From positions 1 through 49,014 of the IMG/VR virus record IMGVR_UViG_3300044675_007121: a stretch of DNA of 49,014 nt; one strand, 5' to 3'. How positions within the stretch are numbered: position 1 is the stretch's first letter; each line of letters opens with the position of its first letter. The position numbers and the translations under genes are program-made. This document shows positions 21,469 to 30,366 of this stretch, piece after piece. The stretch is from a virus. Below the pieces are notes generated by a model. That model was given only the letters and a program-made list of their open reading frames with translations, did not search any database and was not told the DNA's origin.

Positions 21469-23379
21469 TCATTTCGCCTTTACAGGGCCGCCCTCAAGCA
21501 TCTTCATCAGTTTGTACATGCGCGCGGCACCCTTGCGACGACTTCCGCCGCCCGCATTGCGTACTGCGCGGGCGGTGAACACGAACTCGCCATCCGACAG
21601 CATGGCAGGGATGGAGTCCGAAGTACCTGTTCCAGGACCGTCGATTGCGCCCGTCTTGCGCGGGAACGACGTTTCGCGCAACTCGCCTCCGTCTGCATAC
21701 CCCCGAATACCCATCTGCGGTACGCCGTACAATCCCTCTTGGTTGTAGTCAGGGTACTGCTGCATGCCGAGCCCCGGAGCCGACATGATGCCCTCGTACA
21801 TGGGCTGATAGCCTGAGTACGAAGGGGTAGGGACAATCGTACCCCCTCCTTCTTGCGGAGGCTGATACATGCCGAGCCCTCCACGGAACAAATCGGGGTT
21901 TTCCCGCATGTAAGAGAACCCCGTCTGGCCTTGGGCGAACAAGGGAGACTGATTGGAGGGCTTCTTCGGCATAAACGCGGATGCCGCCCCAGCCGTGGCC
22001 AAAAGCGGGCCGTAGCGCTGCAGCGTGCCAGCGTCCGATGGCAGGCCGGGCCGGCTGGGAGAAAGATACTCGCCATAGAACTTCTTGGCGCCTGCCGCCA
22101 ACGTATCCATCGGGCCAGATGGCGGGGGCGGCGCACCCGGAACGAGCCCAAAATCGGCAGGAGCAGCACCTGCTGCTTGGTTCATGCCGGACACATCGGG
22201 CATCTTCAAGCCCATATCGCTTGGAGGCGAATTCAGGTTAATACCCTGTTCAGAGCCTCCCATGCGTAGCCCTTGACCGGACGTGGCTTGCGGGGCCTGG
22301 GTCGCTTGCGCCGTTTGCGCGGCGGACATGTTCTGCAACCCTTGCAGGGCTGCCGCGGACGCGCCCGACATAGCCCCCATCTTCAGCGCGTCGGCAGTGC
22401 TCATGCCCGCCACTTTGCCGACACCTGTCCCAATCGCAGCCGTGGCAAGGCCCGTATTGAGCGCGGAACCAGCTGTACCTGGAAGATACTGGCCTACCGC
22501 AGAGATAGGGCTTGCGCCCATGATCGTGCCTCCGCCACCAACATATCCCATTGCGCCAGAGACCAGAGCCTCCTTCAGCGATCCGCCAGCAGCTAACGTC
22601 GTACCTGCTCCCGCCAGACCACCTGCCATGCCCATTGACAGTCCAACCCCTGCTGGACCAAGAACTGTGGCCAGCGCAACAGTCGCCAAAATCCGACCCA
22701 CCGGGCTCTTGAGTACCTTCTTGGCAGCACTTGCGATGTTCTTGAAGTGCCGCTTTACTTCCCTGAATGCCTTCTTAAGGAAGAACTCCGGCAATCCCGT
22801 AACCGGGTTAATCGTCCCGGAGCCACCGTGGCGCTTCAAAAGGTCGGCCTCGTCAGGGGTGATATGTGCCAGCATGCTGTCGCCGTGCCGACCCTGCGCC
22901 GCAAGATACTGCGCCACGTCTACCAGACCACCTGCGGCATACGCCATTGGGGCCTCGCCGGCAATGGGCGGCTCCTCTTGCATCGGGGCCTGCGCTACTT
23001 GGCCCACGGATGACTTGAACTCGTTAAGGATGGCAAGCACCGTACCCAAGAATTCCGGATCGTACTGCTCCGGCAAGTCCTCCGCATCGACGTAGTCGTT
23101 GCGGATCATCTCTTCGCGGATACTCGGATACTGGTCAGGGTTCTGTGACACATACTCGAAAATCTGGATCATGGAGTCCAGTTGGCTCGGAGTAAGTTCC
23201 ATCTCGGCAATGCTTTGCCGCAAGGAATCTTTGACCGCCGTCAGGTCGTCGGGGCTCACCCGCCCCAGCGCTGTCTGTGCCGCGTCGTATGCGTCAAAAC
23301 TGCTGATTGCGGGAATTGCCCCCGCTCCGTCTTGCATGGCCTGCCCCTGCGGGAGCGCCATGATTCCTGCGTCTGCCAT
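21469..23379 (-). CDS. Virion-region protein with conserved phage C-terminal motif (636 aa)
   Basis: Start at ATG 23379 (MADAGIMALPQG) after AAAGGA; an in-frame start at 23412 is less likely. An N-terminal helical domain precedes AYAAGGLVDVAQYLAAQGRHGDSMLAHITPDEADLL and GTINPVTGLPEFF, phrases found in many phage virion proteins. A long glycine/alanine hydrophobic region (about 220-340) might interact with membranes. The C-terminus has GPGTGTSDSIPAMLSDGEFV followed by AAR-like basic helices, again widely shared among phages. Probably an internal virion or ejection protein; inference from composition and position. Its stop lies one base before the next start. Confidence 0.7.
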   Translation of the reverse strand: MADAGIMALPQGQAMQDGAGAIPAISSFDAYDAAQTALGRVSPDDLTAVKDSLRQSIAEMELTPSQLDSMIQIFEYVSQNPDQYPSIREEMIRNDYVDAEDLPEQYDPEFLGTVLAILNEFKSSVGQVAQAPMQEEPPIAGEAPMAYAAGGLVDVAQYLAAQGRHGDSMLAHITPDEADLLKRHGGSGTINPVTGLPEFFLKKAFREVKRHFKNIASAAKKVLKSPVGRILATVALATVLGPAGVGLSMGMAGGLAGAGTTLAAGGSLKEALVSGAMGYVGGGGTIMGASPISAVGQYLPGTAGSALNTGLATAAIGTGVGKVAGMSTADALKMGAMSGASAAALQGLQNMSAAQTAQATQAPQATSGQGLRMGGSEQGINLNSPPSDMGLKMPDVSGMNQAAGAAPADFGLVPGAPPPPSGPMDTLAAGAKKFYGEYLSPSRPGLPSDAGTLQRYGPLLATAGAASAFMPKKPSNQSPLFAQGQTGFSYMRENPDLFRGGLGMYQPPQEGGGTIVPTPSYSGYQPMYEGIMSAPGLGMQQYPDYNQEGLYGVPQMGIRGYADGGELRETSFPRKTGAIDGPGTGTSDSIPAMLSDGEFVFTARAVRNAGGGSRRKGAARMYKLMKMLEGGPVKAK

Positions 23380-23449
23380 AGTTGTCCTTTCCCGTTTAGC
23401 CCAGTAGCCCAAACGGGCCGCGCGCCTGGAAAGGACGCGTTATAGGCTG

Positions 23450-23479
23450 ATTATCCAATACACGGACGTTACCTGTCCA
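23450..23479 (-). promoter_or_regulatory. Possible promoter TGGACA-N18-GATAAT
   Basis: In the 104-base gap between two virion genes, minus-strand TGGACA (23479-23474) and GATAAT (23455-23450) match the sigma70 boxes at five of six positions each, with an 18-base spacer. It could boost expression of the four large downstream genes. Weak evidence. Confidence 0.3.
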
Positions 23480-23483
23480 CTTG

Positions 23484-23816
23484 TCACGTACGGTCTATTT
23501 CGGCGTAAGACAAGACAAAATCCGCGCTGGCCTGCGAAGACAACACCTTGAGCACGTCACTCGCCTCCAGGACACACGTAACCCCACTGAATACATCCAT
23601 CGTCTGCTTCGTGGGCAGCGCATACTCTTTGAGTAGCGTGTATGCAGTAGCCCCACCCTGCGGGTAAAGCTTCACCGTTAGTGCAGTGGTCGAAGCGCTG
23701 TTGTTAGTCACACGAAGCGATGACAACATCGCCGTATTGGCGTCAGGCGTGGTGTAGATCGTGGTCTCGGTCGCTGCCGCAGGCGTCAGGCACTTCCGAA
23801 GGTACTTATTGGCCAT
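23484..23816 (-). CDS. Small beta-rich virion protein
   Basis: A 110-residue protein (MANKYLRKCLTPAAATETTIY...) made mainly of beta-strand-like segments (LSSLRVTNNSASTTALTVKLYP). This is typical of small phage tail or decoration proteins with an immunoglobulin-like or jelly-roll fold. ATG 23816 is chosen; a TTG at 23822 is possible. It follows the C1q-like gene with its start only two bases past that stop. It is probably a tail or decoration component; exact role unknown. Confidence 0.6.
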   Translation of the reverse strand: MANKYLRKCLTPAAATETTIYTTPDANTAMLSSLRVTNNSASTTALTVKLYPQGGATAYTLLKEYALPTKQTMDVFSGVTCVLEASDVLKVLSSQASADFVLSYAEIDRT

Positions 23817-23818
23817 GA

Positions 23819-24535
23819 TCAATTCGCCGAAAGAAAGTTCACCGTCAAAATGACCGAGGGAATTGCCGGCCGAGTAGGAGATACCCCACTGGCATACGTC
23901 TCAAGATACACGTCCAAACTATCCGACCACCATGCAATCTCTAAATAATCCGTAAAGGGGTCTTCGACAGAGAAGATACCTGTTATGGCGGGCACGACAT
24001 GTGACCAGATTGTCGAACTTTTGCGCGTAGGGATATCAAACCGGGTATTGCTCAGCGGGTAGTTCACCCCAGTATCCTTGGCCCAAACCTCAAACTCCGC
24101 CGCGGTGTTGCCCCGGTTAGTCGCCTGAAGCGTGAAAGTTACAAGATATTGCCCTGCACAGGGAACCTTGATCCGGCTGTTATTGGTGAAAGTGACGCCA
24201 TTAGATACTGGGGCGCTAGTGAACGTGAGAAGGTTCTCCCCCGTAATGCTCGCGTTGGGCTGATCAGCTTCCGAGATAAACATTGCATTGGGCAGAATGA
24301 TCCCATTGCTCTGCTGAAATCCACGTATCCCACCCGCAAAGCCACCGCCAGCCGCACCACCACCACCCGTCAACCACGCCGCCGCAGCCGCCTTGTCTTC
24401 ACTAACATTAGGCGTGTAGGTGTTGTTAAGCTGGAAAATCACCTGCTCTAACGAGCGGATAAGCTGGTTGAACTGGGACGGGCTGTACTCCGACGTGACT
24501 GCGTTAGGCAGACGTACGTTGTTAATCTTGCTCAT
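23819..24535 (-). CDS. Virion protein with C1q/TNF-like C-terminal domain
   Basis: This 238-residue protein has a helical N-terminus (SPSQFNQLIRSLEQVIFQLNNTY), a glycine-rich hinge (TGGGGAAGGGFAGG) and a beta-rich C-terminal domain. That domain contains FTNNSRIKVPCAGQYLVTFTLQATN, the signature start of C1q/TNF-like jelly rolls used in trimeric phage fibers. It most likely forms part of the tail tip or a fiber. Its start overlaps the upstream stop (ATGA), coupling it to the preceding tail protein. Confidence 0.65.
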   Translation of the reverse strand: MSKINNVRLPNAVTSEYSPSQFNQLIRSLEQVIFQLNNTYTPNVSEDKAAAAAWLTGGGGAAGGGFAGGIRGFQQSNGIILPNAMFISEADQPNASITGENLLTFTSAPVSNGVTFTNNSRIKVPCAGQYLVTFTLQATNRGNTAAEFEVWAKDTGVNYPLSNTRFDIPTRKSSTIWSHVVPAITGIFSVEDPFTDYLEIAWWSDSLDVYLETYASGVSPTRPAIPSVILTVNFLSAN

Positions 24536-26388
24536 CTAAGCCCGTCCGGCTGCGCGTCAATTCGCAGTGTCCCAAAGCGCCACCTGCTTCCCAATTCGCT
24601 ACTTTCGATACGTAGCTGTACCTGCCGACCCCTCGCACGGGTGTCTACCTTCTGAGTGGTAGGCGTTATGACGTACGGGTCCAATGAACTTGGGCTGGCA
24701 CTTGCCTGCGGAAAAGGCCGCAATAATATCCGCACGGTCAGATTACCAACCTGATCTTTGAAATCCGGGACAAAGCGCTTCATCATGAGCATCTGATCAC
24801 CGTCCCCAAGGTCAAAGTACCCCGAGGCAATGAACGCATTGATCGGACTACCAGCCGCGTCTTGCCCATCGTCGTGCGTATACAGCCGCGTCCTACCTGC
24901 TGTCAGACCGTAAATGGTGTTGTACGTCGGGGCGACGTTACTATCCGGAAGATACTCCGCCGCCATAGGCTTGGGCAGCGCTCCAATATCCATCCAAGCC
25001 GTTCGAGCCAAGGAACCCGTGGTCCAGACGTTTTCCAAGTAGTTGTACGTCACAAACCGATCAATGAAGTCGCTGGTGTACGAGCAGTACCACCATGTCA
25101 CCTCATTGAACTGCGTGTTCACCCCCGCATGGGTCTGCGAGGACTGTACAAGATTGATGTCCTGGAACACATAATCTTGCACCGTACACGGAATCTTCTT
25201 CACCGAGCCGTCGAACATGTAGAACGCGTCACGGCCCATCCAGAACGCCACCCCGTTCACGTCTAACGCAGCGTGCGCCCCGATACATCCGCAGTTTGCA
25301 CCCAACTGTTGAAAACCAAAGGTGTACGGCGGCCCAAGGAACTGCTGTCCATGCAGCGAAGTGTCAGTCCAGATCAGAATTTGTCCACGAGATCGGGTCG
25401 CCGTGACAATCGTATTACCGTCCGTAAGCCGTTGGCCGCCTGCAGTATTCGTGGCACTCGGCACAAAATCCCCGATATCCTCCTGACTGGAGAACCGCAC
25501 ATACATCGGATCATTCGTGGTCGGATCGCCCAAAGTACCCTCAGTGCCAAAGCACACTAGGTGTCTGTCCGGAGTGGATACAAGCGCGTACTTACTCTTC
25601 GTAGGCGCCCCGGCGACAAGTGTGGCACGCGTGCCAACCCCCAGGCTTGGCTTCCACTGATAGGTGGGACCATCGACCATCTGAGCAATCAAATCCTCGC
25701 CGTACAAATCAAACTGCCATATACGAGGGTTCAGTTGGTTGGCGGATGACGCTGGACGAGGCGTGCCCCACGTTGACAGGCCCCAGGTACCTGTTCCCCA
25801 TCCAAAGTCCACAAGCCCTTTATCCGCTCCAACACTGATCTGATACGCGGAGTTGGCACTACCGGCTAACGTAGCAGTGCTCGTCGCAGCAGCAGGAGAA
25901 GTGATCAGGTACCTGTTGACGTCCAGAACTTGCGATATCTGGAATTCGTTCTGCAAACTCGCATTGGGAATCCCGCCTGGATTGCCCGTGACACTGGAAA
26001 GCGTTACGAAATCACCTTGACCGGCCCCGTGTGCAGTGTCATTGACCAAGACCACCGCGCTTCCATTCGTGGTATCGAAGGTGGCGCCCGTAGCCGTCTT
26101 GCGAATCGGGGTAATGTCAGACCATATGCCCCCGTAGTACACGTACAGCTTGCGATTCGTGCCAATCACCGCCTTGGGAGTGGTATCCAACCCAGCCCAA
26201 GTGAACACCTCGCTGGTGTACCCAACGAAGTACGCCTCCAGGTTGTTGAAGTGCGTCCACCCGCCCATCTTCTCCGGCAGCCCGTACCGGAAGCGGATGT
26301 AATCTCCGTCCACCCAGCCGCCTTCGGCACCATACTCGGTGTTCTGCTTGTCGATGCCCGGTCGCAGGGCTAAACGCAAAAGTGGCAT
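24532..26388 (-). CDS. Large tail protein, gp10/tail-nozzle-like
   Basis: A 618-residue beta-rich protein whose N-terminus reads LRPGIDKQNTEYGAEGGWVDGDYIRFRYGLPEKMGGW. From memory this is the hallmark of a large family of podovirus structural proteins related to DNA-stabilising tail components such as P22 gp10. The middle has repeated beta segments with aromatic and glycine residues (LYVYYGGIWSDITP, VAFWMGRDAFYMFDG), compatible with a beta-propeller. It would close the portal channel or form the tail nozzle. The family match is from pattern memory, not a search. Confidence 0.65.
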   Translation of the reverse strand: MPLLRLALRPGIDKQNTEYGAEGGWVDGDYIRFRYGLPEKMGGWTHFNNLEAYFVGYTSEVFTWAGLDTTPKAVIGTNRKLYVYYGGIWSDITPIRKTATGATFDTTNGSAVVLVNDTAHGAGQGDFVTLSSVTGNPGGIPNASLQNEFQISQVLDVNRYLITSPAAATSTATLAGSANSAYQISVGADKGLVDFGWGTGTWGLSTWGTPRPASSANQLNPRIWQFDLYGEDLIAQMVDGPTYQWKPSLGVGTRATLVAGAPTKSKYALVSTPDRHLVCFGTEGTLGDPTTNDPMYVRFSSQEDIGDFVPSATNTAGGQRLTDGNTIVTATRSRGQILIWTDTSLHGQQFLGPPYTFGFQQLGANCGCIGAHAALDVNGVAFWMGRDAFYMFDGSVKKIPCTVQDYVFQDINLVQSSQTHAGVNTQFNEVTWWYCSYTSDFIDRFVTYNYLENVWTTGSLARTAWMDIGALPKPMAAEYLPDSNVAPTYNTIYGLTAGRTRLYTHDDGQDAAGSPINAFIASGYFDLGDGDQMLMMKRFVPDFKDQVGNLTVRILLRPFPQASASPSSLDPYVITPTTQKVDTRARGRQVQLRIESSELGSRWRFGTLRIDAQPDGLR

Positions 26389-26391
26389 GGC

Positions 26392-26622
26392 CTATCGATA
26401 TCCTGCGGTTTTCTTGGCGATACGCTTGGGCTGCTTTACGAACTGCTGACCCTTGGCGTTGCCTTTGGATTTTGCCCGATTGGTGGCGGACTTCTCCCCT
26501 GAAGTAAGCGCATCCCACGCGGCATCAGGCAAATACCGCTTTTTACCCTTGCTGGGCTTACCGTCAGACGTACGCCACTTCTGAGCGGTCCAATCTTTGA
26601 GCGACTTCTGCGGGGCCTTCAT
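26392..26622 (-). CDS. Small basic conserved phage protein
   Basis: A 76-residue, lysine/arginine-rich protein with KDWTAQKWRTSDGKPS, KRYLPDAAWDALTSGEK and a C-terminal FVKQPKRIAKKTAGYR. The same phrases recur in small phage proteins located among virion genes. The high charge suggests binding to DNA or to an acidic protein partner. The start overlaps the upstream stop (ATGA). Function unknown. Confidence 0.65.
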   Translation of the reverse strand: MKAPQKSLKDWTAQKWRTSDGKPSKGKKRYLPDAAWDALTSGEKSATNRAKSKGNAKGQQFVKQPKRIAKKTAGYR

Positions 26623-26819
26623 GACTTGTACCCACCGCCCTTGGCCTTGTACTCACGCGCCAATAGCTGCGCTTTTCTGGCCGACCATTCCCCAGGATCA
26701 CCGCCCTTGGGGCCTGCTTTGATCTTCTCGAAAAGCGCCTTCCGCATGCTGGGCATGGTGTAATTCCCCGATGCGTTGACCGTGGACCGTGCTTTAGAGG
26801 GAGGCTTACTCACAGGCAT
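26619..26819 (-). CDS. Small basic conserved phage protein (WSARKAQLLA motif)
   Basis: A 66-residue protein whose ATG at 26819 follows AAGGTG; a GTG at 26828 is an alternative. It contains GNYTMPSMRKALFEKIKAG and GGDPGEWSARKAQLLAREY, then KAKGGGYKS. From memory this is a widely distributed phage and cyanophage motif with unknown function. Coupled to the next gene by an ATGA overlap. It may be a small DNA-associated virion component. Confidence 0.7.
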   Translation of the reverse strand: MPVSKPPSKARSTVNASGNYTMPSMRKALFEKIKAGPKGGDPGEWSARKAQLLAREYKAKGGGYKS

Positions 26820-26857
26820 TATCGTCACCTTACCCCGTGCAGGCTCACTGGCTAATT

Positions 26858-27025
26858 CTAGGCCAAGTCTTCACTCGCCACCGGCTCAGGCGAAGAAATT
26901 TGCCCGATGCCCTGTGCGTGAATCTCGTTGACCAGTGGCGCAACTTCGACGTAAGGGCGACCGCCCAAGTACGTGAGAATCGCGTTTACCAGTTCAAGGG
27001 AGAGTTCAATTTTCTTATCGGACAT
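26858..27025 (-). CDS. 55-residue protein after the tail fiber gene
   Basis: ATG 27025 opens MSDKKIELSLELVNAILTYLGGRPYVEVAPLVNEI..., ending TAG at 26860-26858. The LELVNAIL.YLG.RPY.EV..L phrase recurs in short phage proteins located directly after fiber or tail genes, from memory. A two-helix fold seems likely. It may be a chaperone or assembly factor for the fiber, but that is only suggested by position. No strong ribosome site is visible. Confidence 0.6.
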   Translation of the reverse strand: MSDKKIELSLELVNAILTYLGGRPYVEVAPLVNEIHAQGIGQISSPEPVASEDLA

Positions 27026-27069
27026 GGTGGAAGATTCCTTCTGGTTACGACCTATGCGGTCGGGTGGGG

Positions 27070-30000
27070 TTAGAGTTCGGCATCAGCATTAAAGACCAAA
27101 GATGTTGACGTTATCAGTCTCCCACACGTTCCTGCGGCTGCGGCGCCTGATCCGTTCAGGACAAAATGAAAATGATCGTCGGTCGTTCTATCCGCCGTGA
27201 TGCTTGATATTGTTGCTAAGGAGTTCTCAGCAGTTGGGGTGCCCGTCCATGAAAAAACAGGGTTACTGGTTCTCTTTGGAACTTTGAAGAACCACGTTCC
27301 AAGCGCCGCCGAAGTAGTTTGGTTGTACAGCAGGAGGCCGCCGAAATTAAAGTTCTCGAAATACCGCCGACACAGGGAAACCTCTGCACCGACATGCCGA
27401 TGCTCGAACGGCGTGGCAACTGATCCGACTTCAAGCTGAACGCCAGTGATGGCAAAGATGTTGCCCACGGTGTCGAGGCAGTTGACTTGGTTGGCTGTTG
27501 CTGCAAAGCTCCCCGTTTGCCAAGAGCCGGCTGTTGTATTAAATGTGGACCCAGACGCCAACGCGAATAAGACCCGGACACCAATACCATTTGTCCAGTT
27601 CCATCCGCCTGATGTAATCAACCCTCCGCTGACGGTGACTGTTTTTTGTTCCCACGTGTTGGCAACACTGACCGTATATTCAGCCACATACGTCCGGTCA
27701 CCGCCGTTGTTTGTGAACCCAACGCAATGCGTTCCGGTCTTGCTGCTACGCACCCAGAATGACAGGGTAAAGGTTCGTCCAACAAGTTCCCGAGAATTAA
27801 ACCCTTCTACGGGCTGCGACAGTACAAAAAAGTCTGACGCGGCAATACTTGCGTCCGCCGTTGTCACTGCGACGCGAAGGCTGCTTTGGAACTGGTCAGC
27901 GGTAGGAGAGGGCCAGTCAGCCTGCTGCGAAATAGTGACAACGCCGCTTGTCGCATAGTTGGCGCGCCACCTGTCCAAAGCATACGCACCATTGGCTGCG
28001 GCCGCAAAACTCGTCCCGCGCTGCGCGATCTCCATCTTTCCGTTGATGATCTTGTTGCGGAAGCCGGCAAGCTGTCCACCGTTAAGCGACAAGACTTCGA
28101 CATTGCCGTTGACTTGCAACACTCCCCTGCCAGCCACCGGGGTCTTGCCGATGCCTAGATTGCCCGCGGAGTCGATGGCAGCCCGCTCAGTCCCAATGCC
28201 CGTTGTGTTGGTGGCTGCCGTATAAAACTTGATCTGAGTAGCTGAATTCAGCAGCCCCGAATTGCCTCCAACCTCAACGACGTTGTCAGATACCGTAGCG
28301 ACGCCTGCAATAACCCCCATCGGCGACGAGGCATTCACATAGTGGGGAACGGAGAGCGCCCCGACTTTTAGCGCATTGTTCGTTATGGTCGTGAGACCAG
28401 AATCCGCGCCAATCCGGATGCCCGTTTGGACCCCGGTATTCACCCGCAGCGTTCCCGTGATGGTTCCGCCACTCAATGGCAAATACGTGCTACTCGCCGT
28501 GGCTGACTTCAAATACCCCTGACCAACCACATAGGCAGTCGTAGCCAGCTGCGTGGTATTGGTGTCCACCGCCGCCGTTGGAGCCGCTGGGGTGCCCGTA
28601 AAAGTAGGAGACGCCAGCAATGCATAGTTTGCAATCGTGGCATACGCACCCGTCCCTAACGTACCGCCACCGCCGATATTCAGCGTGGAACCATCCGTTC
28701 CGGACAACGTCAACGTGTTGTTGAGGGTGAGGGTCTTACTGGTGGTACCCCCAGCGACCGAGAACCCCGTTGCAAGCGCCGATAAGGTGACTCCGTCAAG
28801 AGTCTTCCCCGTCAATGCCGCCGGAATATCCCCATTAACCAAGCCATCCCATGCAGGTGCAGCAGAAACCGTACCCGTACCAGTCTGGCGAAGAAACCTG
28901 CGCGAAGTCGTCGTGTTCCCAGCAAGTCGCGCGTTGTCCGTGCCGTTGTGGAAAATCACGTCACCCAGCGTAGTGGCGGGGGACAGAGCGTCGAATGCAT
29001 CCGTAGCCGTCGTCGCGCCAGTGCCCCCCTTGGCAACGCCAATCGTCGTAGCGTTCCACGTACCCGTGGCGACCGTGCCCAGCGTGGTCAGGTTGGTCGA
29101 TCCGGTCCAAGTGGACAGCGCTGTGTTCTCTACGTTAGACAATCCGACATCGGCCTTGGCCAAAGCACTCCAGACCGGAGCAGCCCCGTTGGTGCCCGTG
29201 CCGGTCTGCGACAAGAACTGCTTAGTTGCAGTGGTGTTGGGCGAAAGCAACGTGGTCGTATCAGTGTTTGACTGATACCCAATTGCCCCGAGCAACGTAG
29301 TGTTGTTTCCGCCTGCAAGATTCGTGGCTCGCGTGGCGCTGGTTGCGGTAGCAGCCGATCCATCAATGCTCACTCCCGTCAGGGACTGAGAAGCCGACGT
29401 ACGGTTAATGGCGATGCTGGTCGTACCAACAAACAACGTCTGGTTGTTGAGCGCCACAGTGCCCGTGGTAGCGGGCAGCGTGATCGTCGTGCCGTCAGTG
29501 CCCGCCAAGGTCACGCTGTTACTTACAGTGAGGGTCTTACTTGTCGTGCCTCCAGCTACCGAAAAACCAGTGGCATTGGCAGTAAGCGTCAGCGCGTTGT
29601 AAGTTTTACCAGTGAGCGCAGCAGGAATGTCCGCATTAGCCAACGCACCCCACGCAGGGGCCGCAGACAACGTGCCATCACCTGTCTGAGACAGAAACTG
29701 CTTGGTCGTAGTGGTATTGCCTGCGAGACGGACGGTGTTGGATGCTCCACGATACTCAAGATCGCCGAGCGTCGTAACAGGGGAAAGCGCATCGTATGCC
29801 GCAGCCTTGGTGGTCGCGCCGGTGCCCCCAGATGCAATCGCAATCGTCGCGCCGGCCCAAGTGCCTGAGATGTTAGTGAACGCGCCCGTCGAAGGCGTCG
29901 ACGCCCCAATCGGTGTGCCATCAATCGCCCCGCCGTTGATGTCCACGAAGTCGAACATATGAATGACATTCGTGCCATCCACATACAGATGAGCCTTACG

Positions 30001-30363
30001 CCCGCTAGGAACCGTGATGCCCGTGCCCGCAGCCGTTTTGACCAGAATGCTCTGGCTGCCCGTAGTATTGTTCTGGACAATGTACTGCTTCTGAATGGTC
30101 GGTACGACAAGGTTTCTCGTCGTCGTCAGGCTCACCGAAGATGTGACATTTAGAACCAACGCTCGTGCTACTTGAGCGGCATTGGTGTCCGTATAGGTCA
30201 ACGTGAGGTTAGCGTCCGAAGCAAACACAGGATTGCCATATCCGACAATCGCCTGCTCAAGCGCCGTGCCAAGATTCGCGTTAGTGATCGTGCCCCAAGT
30301 TGCGGAGTTTTCTCCGGTGGCCTGTAGCTCAATCTTTAGGTTAGTTGAATAGGTACTAGGCAT
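27070..30363 (-). CDS. Tail fiber protein with internal repeats (1097 aa)
   Basis: The N-terminus (YSTNLKIELQATGENSATWGTITNANLG) is a common podovirus fiber start that attaches to the tail. The middle is built of serine/threonine/glycine-rich beta repeats with the phrase GGTGATT, AGNTTTTKQFLSQTG and FSVAGGTTSKTL, repeated twice about 265 residues apart. The C-terminus (about 800-1097) begins FRNKIINGKMEIAQRGTSFA and continues as a carbohydrate-binding-like beta sandwich (ALDRWRANY, PVEGFNSRELVGRTFTLSFW). It most likely binds a host surface polysaccharide. No enzymatic motif is evident. Good late-operon context. Confidence 0.85.
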   Translation of the reverse strand: MPSTYSTNLKIELQATGENSATWGTITNANLGTALEQAIVGYGNPVFASDANLTLTYTDTNAAQVARALVLNVTSSVSLTTTRNLVVPTIQKQYIVQNNTTGSQSILVKTAAGTGITVPSGRKAHLYVDGTNVIHMFDFVDINGGAIDGTPIGASTPSTGAFTNISGTWAGATIAIASGGTGATTKAAAYDALSPVTTLGDLEYRGASNTVRLAGNTTTTKQFLSQTGDGTLSAAPAWGALANADIPAALTGKTYNALTLTANATGFSVAGGTTSKTLTVSNSVTLAGTDGTTITLPATTGTVALNNQTLFVGTTSIAINRTSASQSLTGVSIDGSAATATSATRATNLAGGNNTTLLGAIGYQSNTDTTTLLSPNTTATKQFLSQTGTGTNGAAPVWSALAKADVGLSNVENTALSTWTGSTNLTTLGTVATGTWNATTIGVAKGGTGATTATDAFDALSPATTLGDVIFHNGTDNARLAGNTTTSRRFLRQTGTGTVSAAPAWDGLVNGDIPAALTGKTLDGVTLSALATGFSVAGGTTSKTLTLNNTLTLSGTDGSTLNIGGGGTLGTGAYATIANYALLASPTFTGTPAAPTAAVDTNTTQLATTAYVVGQGYLKSATASSTYLPLSGGTITGTLRVNTGVQTGIRIGADSGLTTITNNALKVGALSVPHYVNASSPMGVIAGVATVSDNVVEVGGNSGLLNSATQIKFYTAATNTTGIGTERAAIDSAGNLGIGKTPVAGRGVLQVNGNVEVLSLNGGQLAGFRNKIINGKMEIAQRGTSFAAAANGAYALDRWRANYATSGVVTISQQADWPSPTADQFQSSLRVAVTTADASIAASDFFVLSQPVEGFNSRELVGRTFTLSFWVRSSKTGTHCVGFTNNGGDRTYVAEYTVSVANTWEQKTVTVSGGLITSGGWNWTNGIGVRVLFALASGSTFNTTAGSWQTGSFAATANQVNCLDTVGNIFAITGVQLEVGSVATPFEHRHVGAEVSLCRRYFENFNFGGLLLYNQTTSAALGTWFFKVPKRTSNPVFSWTGTPTAENSLATISSITADRTTDDHFHFVLNGSGAAAAGTCGRLITSTSLVFNADAEL
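28660..29840 (-). repeat. Internal repeat units in the tail fiber gene
   Basis: Two long coding repeats, roughly 29840-29440 and 29040-28660, encode the same series GGTGATT...DALSP.TTLGD...AGNTTT...SAAPAW...DIPAALTGKT...FSVAGGTTSKTL. A partial third unit lies between them (about 29280-29150). Such units are typical sites for recombination that changes fiber length. Confidence 0.65.
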
Positions 30364-30366
30364 CGC

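Noticed and set aside
22283-23095. 270-codon plus-strand ORF opposite the 636-aa virion gene
   Set aside because: Antisense to a gene with recognised phage motifs; alanine/proline-rich shadow of its GC-rich codons with no start signal.
28637-29275. 212-codon plus-strand ORF opposite the tail fiber
   Set aside because: Proline/valine-rich complement of the Thr/Gly-rich fiber repeats; it repeats only because the fiber repeats.
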